This document shows positions 6,765-11,762 of a DNA stretch of 11,762 nucleotides, one piece after another. The stretch comes from Draconibacterium orientale. GTDB lineage: Bacteria > Bacteroidota > Bacteroidia > Bacteroidales > JAADGE01. Position 1 is the stretch's first letter; each line of letters starts with the position of its first letter. The translations under genes were made by a program, and so were the position numbers. The notes under the pieces are model-generated. The model was not told the origin of the DNA and ran no database searches. It saw only the letters and a program-made list of their open reading frames with translations. The DNA is taken from positions 1 to 11,762 of the forward strand of contig DYSM01000067.1 of the NCBI GenBank assembly GCA_020718265.1. The letters are read 5' to 3'.

Positions 6765-6798
6765 AAAAAAAAACGCTTTAATCCTAAGAAAAAAGCGT
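6765..6798 (-). terminator. Terminator of the primase-helicase gene
   Basis: On the minus strand ACGCTTT and AAAGCGT pair over seven base pairs around a 12-base loop, followed by a run of eight or nine T. It lies about 28 bases after the stop of the primase-helicase gene and closes the right side of the gene-free repeat region. Confidence 0.7.
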
Positions 6799-6826
6799 GT
6801 AGTAATATATTAGACTTTAACTTACT

Positions 6827-9574
6827 TTACAGTTCAACCTCAAAACCGTCAAAAATCAGGCTGTTATCGCGTGCATTTACTTCATATTCAAAGGCATACG
6901 AACTTCCCAAACGATAATTATTGTATATATTTTTCTTATCTGCCTTGTTTTTTAAGAACGGTTTGTATGCCTCCGATAAAAGTTTGCTCTTTAGTTCGGA
7001 AAAACTATCATAAGGTATTGATTTTTGTTTGCAATACGACACATAATAAGCGTGTAAATCGCTTATTTTTGTGGATTTTAAGTATAGTATGCCACTTTTA
7101 TTTGATGCGTTGGTATCTTTGTAATAATGAGCCTTGTCTTTGGCGTACGTGTCGCCGTATTCTTTGACTTTGTTTTCAGATTTGAAGTATGATAACGATT
7201 GCCAAAATACTGAAATACTCTTAAATTCAGTCAGTTTTTCGTATTGCGCTTGTGCATGTGCAACCATAATATTTTCAAGTGTATCAATATCGAACGGAAA
7301 TTTCAAAACGCTGTTTAGAATATGAAACGGTGTTAAAATTAGGGCGACATGTTTAAAAGCACGCTCGCGGTCTTTAAATCCGTTCATTTTACCCGCTTTA
7401 AGTTCGTCTAAAACGCTGTAAAACACTTCTTTAAAGTTTGATTCAAACAATTCACGGTGTTTAAAAATTTCGCGTGTAATTTGTGAAAGTCCGTTTTCTT
7501 TGTGCTGCAAAAGTAAACGAAACGCATCTTTTTGCGTGTCTGTAAAGTTGTGATTTTCAAAGTCTAAAATTATCATACGGGTAAAAACAGCTTCTTCATT
7601 TGTCGGCAAAAAATTGGCATCTAATAAACCCGCGCTTTCAATTGTAAATGATTTGGTTTTTGTGCCGGTTCCGCTTTCGCTGATTGTTCGGCTTACACAA
7701 TCGTAACCCGCTTTAAAGTATTGTTCTACAAACGGTTGAGCATCCGTTTTATACTCTTTGTAATAAACGATTGTATTTCGTTTTTGGCTTGCAATTCTGG
7801 ATAGTGCAGGCTGTGTAATATTCTTTAAATCAACACCTTTTGAAGTGTCGCCGAATAAAGATGTAAGTATTTCGGAATAAGATGTTTTACCGCCGCCGGC
7901 TGTGCCGTAAAGAAACAAATACGGAAAAAAATCTAAATGCCGTGCGATAATATCTCGAAAAATTGACAACAAATAAAACATAATTCCGATGCTGCCATTT
8001 AGCTTATTCGATTGATAAAACAACCGTGCAAACTCTTTAAAATCAAGCGTTCCCGCTTTGTAGCTAAATTCTTTACGAAATTCTTTTAGTTCGTTTTCGT
8101 TCGCCGGAGATGCTGAAGGTAAATAGTAAAGTTTGTTTGTTTTTGTGTCGTGCAACATTCCGATACTGTTCGGGTAAATAAGTTCGTTGTTTGAATTTAT
8201 TGCACTATCCGAAAATACAAACATCTTACTATCAGTTTGATAACCATAAGTTTCGATAAAATCCGCTTGTTTTTCTCTGTGGGTGTGATACATCAAAATA
8301 CGCTCAAGGTCTGGCTGAGTTCCGATAAAGTTAAAACCGATTGAATAAAGTTTGTGTTTGAAATTTTCTTTTGTCAGTTCTTTACTTGTAACTTGCAAAA
8401 GTTCAATACGTTGCATACCGTTTATTGTTTCTTGTTGCGCTTTTATTAAGCGTGTGCCGTCTGTGTCGCTCAATCTGTAAAGACTTTCAAAAACAAAATC
8501 TGATATTTTTTTAGGTATCGTTTTTTTGTAGGCATATTCTTTGATAAAATACTTACTATCAGATACATAAAACGAATGTTCTTTAAAATCTTTGTCGGGT
8601 TCTTTGGAGTTTTGCAACAGTGGTTTTTTCAGAATATCAATTTTCAAAAAATCATAATTGTCAGTATCTTTTAAAAAATCGTGCAATTTGTTTTCTTTGT
8701 GCAAGTCGTTTGCATCCACGTTTGGCGCAAAATTTAACACGCTAAGACTTTGAATTTCAATATTCTTTAAGATAAAATTGCTGTAGTAGTCCGTTGCTTT
8801 TTTGCCCGCGTTGTGTTCGGTGTCTGTTTTTGCATCGTTATCGAATGCCAAAACAACTTTTTTGTTTTTCAAATACCGTGCAAGTTTAGGAACGTCTATA
8901 AATTCGTTTGTAGTGCTGAAAATTGCTAAAGCCGAATAAGGATAAAACGAAAGTGCATTTATTACGCCTTCAGTAATAAAAACAATGTCCGATTTTCCGT
9001 TGTAGGTTTTTGCATACAACGCATTTTTTAAGCTGCTGTTTTTAGCAAAAACGGACTTTGGTTTGTCGGGTTCTGGTTCAATCAAACGTTTGTTTATCAA
9101 TTGTTTATCTGTATCAATAAACACAACTGCCTTCAAATAACTATCATAAAAATAACTTTCCGCCGGTAGTTTGTCCGTGTCAATATTTCGACTTTTAAGA
9201 TAGTCCGTTGCGGGTTGCGCTCCGTTGCGTTTTATTGTGTAAATCGTTTTTAATAAATCCTTTTCCGGTTTGTTTGCGGTGGGCTTTACCATGGTTTCTC
9301 CGGCATATTCCGTGCCGATATATTCAAACGCTTGTGCTGTGTCCACGTTCTTAAAAAAACGAATAAATTCTACAGGGTTGCCTGATTTACCACACGAAAA
9401 ACATTTGAAAATGTTCTTTTGCGGTTGCACGCTAAATGCTGAAGTTCCGTTTTTTTGGTTTCCTGAATTACAGAACGGACATTTCTCAAGTGTGTTTTTC
9501 TTGAATGTTAAGCCGGTTTCGTTCTGAATGATTTTTTTTATATCCGTCTGTTTGATTATATCACTATTATTCAT
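6827..9574 (-). CDS. Primase-helicase-like replication protein (zinc ribbon, TOPRIM, P-loop ATPase)
   Basis: This 915-residue protein is the likely replication protein of the element. A DnaG-type zinc ribbon lies at residues 32-61 with Cys32, Cys35, Cys58 and Cys61 (CPFC ... CFSC, then GKSGNPVEF); the usual His of CHC2 is replaced by Cys. A TOPRIM domain follows, with Glu202 (ITEGVINAL) and Asp245/Asp247 (AFDNDAKTD). After a middle region without recognised motifs, a Walker A motif occurs at 557-564 (GTAGGGKT). A possible Walker B strand is NTIVYYKEY near 600-608, which lacks the usual Asp. The layout is that of primase-helicases of phages, plasmids and integrative elements. Its 3' end faces the iteron-like region. 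Host dnaG lies 2.5 kb to the left of the element gene's end and keeps all its motifs, so this is a second, element-borne primase. Helicase activity is inferred from the P-loop only. Confidence 0.8.
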   Translation of the reverse strand: MNNSDIIKQTDIKKIIQNETGLTFKKNTLEKCPFCNSGNQKNGTSAFSVQPQKNIFKCFSCGKSGNPVEFIRFFKNVDTAQAFEYIGTEYAGETMVKPTANKPEKDLLKTIYTIKRNGAQPATDYLKSRNIDTDKLPAESYFYDSYLKAVVFIDTDKQLINKRLIEPEPDKPKSVFAKNSSLKNALYAKTYNGKSDIVFITEGVINALSFYPYSALAIFSTTNEFIDVPKLARYLKNKKVVLAFDNDAKTDTEHNAGKKATDYYSNFILKNIEIQSLSVLNFAPNVDANDLHKENKLHDFLKDTDNYDFLKIDILKKPLLQNSKEPDKDFKEHSFYVSDSKYFIKEYAYKKTIPKKISDFVFESLYRLSDTDGTRLIKAQQETINGMQRIELLQVTSKELTKENFKHKLYSIGFNFIGTQPDLERILMYHTHREKQADFIETYGYQTDSKMFVFSDSAINSNNELIYPNSIGMLHDTKTNKLYYLPSASPANENELKEFRKEFSYKAGTLDFKEFARLFYQSNKLNGSIGIMFYLLSIFRDIIARHLDFFPYLFLYGTAGGGKTSYSEILTSLFGDTSKGVDLKNITQPALSRIASQKRNTIVYYKEYKTDAQPFVEQYFKAGYDCVSRTISESGTGTKTKSFTIESAGLLDANFLPTNEEAVFTRMIILDFENHNFTDTQKDAFRLLLQHKENGLSQITREIFKHRELFESNFKEVFYSVLDELKAGKMNGFKDRERAFKHVALILTPFHILNSVLKFPFDIDTLENIMVAHAQAQYEKLTEFKSISVFWQSLSYFKSENKVKEYGDTYAKDKAHYYKDTNASNKSGILYLKSTKISDLHAYYVSYCKQKSIPYDSFSELKSKLLSEAYKPFLKNKADKKNIYNNYRLGSSYAFEYEVNARDNSLIFDGFEVEL

Positions 9575-9581
9575 AACTTTG
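9551..9581 (+). promoter_or_regulatory. Plus-strand promoter overlapping the primase-helicase start codon
   Basis: TTTG at 9551-9554 and TAACTTTG at 9574-9581 (followed by C) are separated by 19 bases, a complete Bacteroidota promoter. It points rightwards, away from the primase-helicase gene, and its -7 box begins on the first base of that gene's ATG. The start of transcription would be near 9588. Confidence 0.55.
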
Positions 9582-9587
9582 CACTGT

Positions 9588-9647
9588 TAATATTTTCATT
9601 TTTTGCAAAAACTTAGACCGCTTCAGTTTCCGATGGAGCGGTTTTTT
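9588..9647 (+). ncRNA. Candidate antisense RNA to the primase-helicase leader
   Basis: A promoter at 9551-9581 and a terminator at 9617-9647 would define an RNA of about 60 nt. It would be complementary to the leader of the primase-helicase mRNA, if that mRNA starts upstream or reads through from the helix-turn-helix gene, and to the last codons of that gene. Plasmid counter-transcribed RNAs such as RNAI and CopA act on replication genes from this kind of position. No expression evidence is available; exact ends are estimates. Confidence 0.4.
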
Positions 9648-9897
9648 CGTTGTTAATTCTTAAATATCTGTTTATTTCGTAACCCGAAATAAATTTGCCG
9701 TCTGCTGTGGTCTGCAAAATTCCGCGTTTAACAAGATTTGAAACATGGTTGTAACTCCGTCCTATCTGTTCGGCTGTTTCTTGAGTCGTAAATGTTTTTC
9801 GCTCAAAATCTTTGTTTTGTCGTTCTGTTTCAAACTCCGTAAATACATCTTTTACAATGTCTTTTAGAAAATTAAAGTCCTCTTTTTCTAATTTCAT
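9613..9897 (-). CDS. Helix-turn-helix DNA-binding protein, excisionase type
   Basis: This 94-residue protein has an N-terminal, mostly charged helical region (to about residue 45). A winged-helix/MerR-like helix-turn-helix of the excisionase or HTH_17 type follows at about 48-85 (TFTTQETAEQIGRSYNHVSNLVKRG ... FISGYEINRYL). Proteins of this type act as excisionases, as regulators or as replication helpers. It lies between an 82-residue unknown and the primase-helicase gene, all in one direction, which fits a replication or excision role. The unusual long N-terminal part may mediate dimerization. Its last codons overlap the hairpin of the plus-strand terminator at 9617-9647. It begins with ATG at 9897, 44 bases after the preceding stop. 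Confidence 0.72.
   Translation of the reverse strand: MKLEKEDFNFLKDIVKDVFTEFETERQNKDFERKTFTTQETAEQIGRSYNHVSNLVKRGILQTTADGKFISGYEINRYLRINNEKTAPSETEAV
9617..9647 (+). terminator. Plus-strand terminator (possibly bidirectional)
   Basis: ACCGCTTC at 9617-9624 and GGAGCGGT at 9635-9642 form an 8-bp stem with one G-T pair and a 10-base loop, followed by TTTTT. On the minus strand the hairpin is followed by CTAAGTTTTTG, so it may also stop leftward transcripts leaving the helix-turn-helix gene. Confidence 0.6.
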
Positions 9898-9941
9898 GTT
9901 TTTCGATATTAATTTTTATTAAACTTCTTGACTGTTAAATT

Positions 9942-10190
9942 TTATTTCATGTTTTCGTAAAATCGAATCTCTTTGAATAGCTTGGCTCTGTCAATGTCGC
10001 AAAGCGACAAATAAAACGAAACGATATTCCTATTGTGTTCGTCTTGGAAACGATTGTATAGCAGTTGCCCGCTGTTTTCGTCTCCGTAATCAAAAATACT
10101 TTCAAAACTCCGTAATGACATGTTGCGCTCTACTTTGTGTAAAATTGTCGTAATGTCATCGACATTGTTTTTATGTTCAAAATGTTTCAT
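9942..10190 (-). CDS. Small protein of unknown function
   Basis: This 82-residue protein is not recognised. It is soluble, charged (many Asp, Glu, Lys, Arg and His) and aromatic-rich near the C-terminus (IVSFYLSLCDIDRAKLFKEIRFYENM). It has no signal peptide, membrane segment or metal-binding cysteine pattern. It lies in the leftward cluster between the coiled-coil membrane protein and the helix-turn-helix protein, so it is probably co-transcribed with them. A strong GC-rich hairpin stands 16 bases before its ATG and may modulate its expression. The coding status is supported by clean spacing with both neighbours and the absence of a better overlapping frame. Confidence 0.6.
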   Translation of the reverse strand: MKHFEHKNNVDDITTILHKVERNMSLRSFESIFDYGDENSGQLLYNRFQDEHNRNIVSFYLSLCDIDRAKLFKEIRFYENMK

Positions 10191-10205
10191 GTTCGTTTGA
10201 ATTAT

Positions 10206-10229
10206 GCCCCCGCTGTATGTTGCGGGGGC
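10206..10229. terminator. GC-rich hairpin between two leftward genes
   Basis: GCCCCCGC and GCGGGGGC form a perfect 8-bp stem around an 8-base loop. It lies 11 bases after the stop of the membrane protein gene and 16 bases before the ATG of the 82-residue gene. Neither strand has a good T-run after it, so it may be a partial terminator, an mRNA stability element or a leader structure rather than a full intrinsic terminator. Confidence 0.5.
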
Positions 10230-10240
10230 TTGTTTGATTC

Positions 10241-11668
10241 CTAAATCTTATTAAATACATCGTTATATCCGGCTGTTTTTACTGCCTCATAAACCTTTCG
10301 TATTAGTCCGTCCGATTTGTGTTCGGCTCGGTATGCTATGCCTTGTATTTGTCTCACTTCCTCATTTGTCAGTGTGATTTTTTCACTCGGCACAGTGTCC
10401 AAAATCGCTTTTACTACTTGCTTATGCTTGCGCAAATATGCAAGTGTATTTTTGTCGGTGTGCATTGCGTACGCAGTGCCTACAGGGTTTTTCGTGAGCG
10501 TTTTTTTATCGTTCAACTGTGCATTGAATCCGTTCACTTTTACCGGTTCGGGCAGCTTTGTTTCGGGCAAATCTTTTATCGTTTCGGCTTGCTTTGTTTC
10601 GGGCAACTCTTCAGTTTCGCATTCGGCTGTTTGGCTGTTGTTTTGCAGCTTCAAACGCGCGCGGCTTGGTTCGGGGTTGCTTTGGTAGTCGGAATATTTA
10701 TTTTGTTGCATCCGTTCGTTTATACTGTGGTGTATTCGGTTCGATGTATCAACAAACGTATTGTATGACAATGTTTTAGCGTTGCTTTCCATTGTGTCCA
10801 CAACTTCAGTTAAATCTTCGCTCATTACGGCATCTTTACTTTCTTGAGTTCGGATTAAGTGCCAAAAGAAAATTATAATGCCTGTAGCTAAAAATTGTAT
10901 GCCCATGATAATGCTCATTAGCGTATGATAATCTTTTGCGGTCTTCGCCGTGCTCACTTGGTTTTGTGATAACTCCGTTTGTTTTTCGCGCTCGATAACC
11001 AAAATTTTGCGGTCTAAACTATCGCGCAAGGCATCCTTTTTTCCGTTGAGGTTGTCAATTTTGCGGAGTTGTTGCGGTGTTAAGCGTCCATCCTTTTTGC
11101 CGTTTGTCCACCCCGCGGGGTTCTGCTCGATTAGCGAAATTTGTTTATCCACGTCCGACAACAACGCATCGTATTTGGTTTGAAATTCCGCTGTTTTGCG
11201 TTCGGTGTTTTGTGCAATTTGTCCGCTTTTATCAAATTTTTCGGCTTGACGGCTTGCTAAACCTTCAGTAGAACTGACAAACGAAATACCGTAAAACAGT
11301 ATCACAACCGCCGCCGATGCTGCACCTGTTATGAACCGCGAACGGAAGAGAAATTTGAACATTTTTTGCAGAAAAACCGCCGTTAAAATTTCAATTGCCA
11401 ACAGTGTAATGACTGTAACAACTTTAATAAAAGGCGTAACATCGTACCCGGCAAAAAGTAAACCATGTAAGGTTTGCGTAAATTTATTGTCAAAGAACGC
11501 ATACCCGCCGAATAAAGAAAAAAACATTGTTAAAGTTTTGATAATTAACAAACTAACAATTGCAATTCTCCACTCTTTGCGGACGGGGTGCATGGTCATA
11601 ATTTCATTCGCTGCCTTGCTTAATCTGCTTTGCAGACGAAAATTTTGATAATCAATTTTTTTTTGCAT
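10241..11668 (-). CDS. Membrane protein with periplasmic coiled coil, function unknown
   Basis: This 475-residue protein is not assigned to a family with confidence. Three predicted membrane segments lie at about residues 35-57, 80-102 and 112-132. A hydrophilic coiled-coil-like stretch follows at about 135-245 (Lys, Glu, Gln and Asp rich), then a fourth membrane segment at about 250-272. The coiled coil should lie on one side of the membrane and the two ends on the other. The tail (273-475) has a low-complexity linker with LPETK repeated at about 355-372 and a compact helical C-terminal domain at about 395-475. The topology resembles DUF4407-type proteins, but I cannot confirm this. It heads the leftward element cluster. 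Possible roles include a surface or entry-exclusion function, a signalling or scaffold protein, or membrane anchoring of the replication apparatus. The ATG at 11668 overlaps a plus-strand promoter. Confidence 0.8.
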   Translation of the reverse strand: MQKKIDYQNFRLQSRLSKAANEIMTMHPVRKEWRIAIVSLLIIKTLTMFFSLFGGYAFFDNKFTQTLHGLLFAGYDVTPFIKVVTVITLLAIEILTAVFLQKMFKFLFRSRFITGAASAAVVILFYGISFVSSTEGLASRQAEKFDKSGQIAQNTERKTAEFQTKYDALLSDVDKQISLIEQNPAGWTNGKKDGRLTPQQLRKIDNLNGKKDALRDSLDRKILVIEREKQTELSQNQVSTAKTAKDYHTLMSIIMGIQFLATGIIIFFWHLIRTQESKDAVMSEDLTEVVDTMESNAKTLSYNTFVDTSNRIHHSINERMQQNKYSDYQSNPEPSRARLKLQNNSQTAECETEELPETKQAETIKDLPETKLPEPVKVNGFNAQLNDKKTLTKNPVGTAYAMHTDKNTLAYLRKHKQVVKAILDTVPSEKITLTNEEVRQIQGIAYRAEHKSDGLIRKVYEAVKTAGYNDVFNKI

Positions 11669-11675
11669 AACTTTG
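11644..11675 (+). promoter_or_regulatory. Plus-strand promoter overlapping the membrane protein start codon
   Basis: TTTG at 11644-11647 and TAACTTTG at 11668-11675 are separated by 20 bases, a complete Bacteroidota promoter pointing rightwards. The -7 box begins exactly at the first base of the ATG of the leftward membrane protein gene, as at 9574. Confidence 0.55.
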
Positions 11676-11681
11676 TAAAAA

Positions 11682-11762
11682 TTAAATGGTTAAATACTAT
11701 TTGATTTTGCATACTTTGTGTAAGCCTTGCCAACCGTTCAAAGTCGCAAGGCTTACTTTTTT
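11682..11762 (+). ncRNA. Candidate small antisense RNA upstream of the membrane protein gene
   Basis: The promoter at 11644-11675 and the terminator at 11720-11762 would give an RNA of about 80 nt, mostly an AT-rich 5' part and the terminator stem. No open reading frame of note exists in it. It would be antisense to the leader of the membrane protein mRNA if that mRNA starts further right. Ends are estimates and there is no expression evidence. Confidence 0.4.
11720..11762 (+). terminator. Strong plus-strand intrinsic terminator at the right edge
   Basis: GTAAGCCTTGC at 11720-11730 and GCAAGGCTTAC at 11746-11756 form a perfect 11-bp stem with a 15-base loop, followed directly by six or more T at the window end. 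No plus-strand protein gene precedes it, so it must serve a short transcript or antisense transcription. Confidence 0.75.

Larger units (their letters stand above)
4854..11762. mobile_element. Integrated mobile element, left part (truncated by the window edge)
   Basis: The segment begins at tRNA-Cys and carries an integrase, a repeat-rich candidate origin, a replicative primase-helicase, an excisionase-type DNA-binding protein and two unknown proteins, one of them in the membrane. Base composition shifts to clearly more AT than the dnaG region. The layout fits a self-replicating integrative element. No relaxase, coupling protein, conjugation pilus, terminase, portal or capsid gene is visible, so its class remains open. 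Confidence 0.75.

Noticed and set aside
6619..6813. Open frame of 64 codons on the plus strand in the repeat region
   Set aside because: It is made of the TTTTCAAAAA repeats, giving a Phe/Lys/Ser-rich sequence. The 31-bp repeat period is not a multiple of three, and the frame runs through the minus-strand terminator.
6827..9574. A duplicated host dnaG
   Set aside because: Similarity is limited to the zinc ribbon and TOPRIM motifs; the length, four-cysteine zinc site and P-loop mark a separate replication protein.
10317..10768. Plus-strand frames of 123 and 149 codons
   Set aside because: They are antisense to the C-terminal half of the membrane protein gene, are rich in Phe, Cys and Ser as expected for the reverse of such a gene, and have no recognisable domain.

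Overview
The window looks like a chromosome segment of a Bacteroidota bacterium with the left end of an integrated mobile element. The lineage call rests on three things. One gene encodes a GldH-type lipoprotein, a family restricted to this phylum. The promoters fit the Bacteroidota consensus (TTTG, 19-21 nt, TAnnTTTG) rather than the E. coli one. The host part also shows weak ribosome binding sites and AT-rich spacers. Everything here is read by eye from the sequence; no search was run.

Positions 1-4853 are host DNA. Reading leftwards are a periplasmic adaptor of an efflux pump (82-1443) and the GldH-like lipoprotein (1547-2014), each with its own -7 box. A 330-base spacer holds an orphan minus-strand terminator, a 7-bp tandem repeat and a promoter that places the dnaG transcription start almost on its ATG. 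Reading rightwards are DNA primase dnaG (2342-4276), a YhbP-type flavin-fold protein (4287-4730) and tRNA-Cys(GCA) (4783-4853), which has a perfect promoter.

From 4854 to the right edge the DNA is more AT-rich and reads as an integrated element. A tyrosine recombinase lies directly downstream of the tRNA, in the same direction, which fits integration into the tRNA 3' end. The recombinase is followed by about 650 bases without a gene. That stretch is closed by a rightward terminator on one side and a leftward terminator on the other. It is packed with GTAAATAT/AGTAAA repeats, a 17-bp inverted repeat and arrays of TTTTCAAAAA spaced by exactly 31 bp, so it is the best candidate for the element's replication origin. 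A leftward cluster follows: a 915-residue primase-helicase (zinc ribbon, TOPRIM, Walker A ATPase), a helix-turn-helix protein of excisionase type, an 82-residue unknown, and a 475-residue membrane protein with a long coiled coil. No relaxase, capsid, terminase or conjugation gene is visible, so the window does not say whether this is a mobilizable element, a phage satellite or an unusual prophage. The right end lies outside the window.

The most unusual signal is a design seen twice. At the start codons of the primase-helicase and of the membrane protein, a full plus-strand Bacteroidota promoter (TTTG-N19/20-TAACTTTG) overlaps the ATG and points away from the gene. A strong plus-strand terminator lies 60-90 bases further on. 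Each pair would give a short RNA antisense to the leader of the gene. For the replication gene this resembles the counter-transcribed RNAs that set plasmid copy number. This is inference from sequence layout only.
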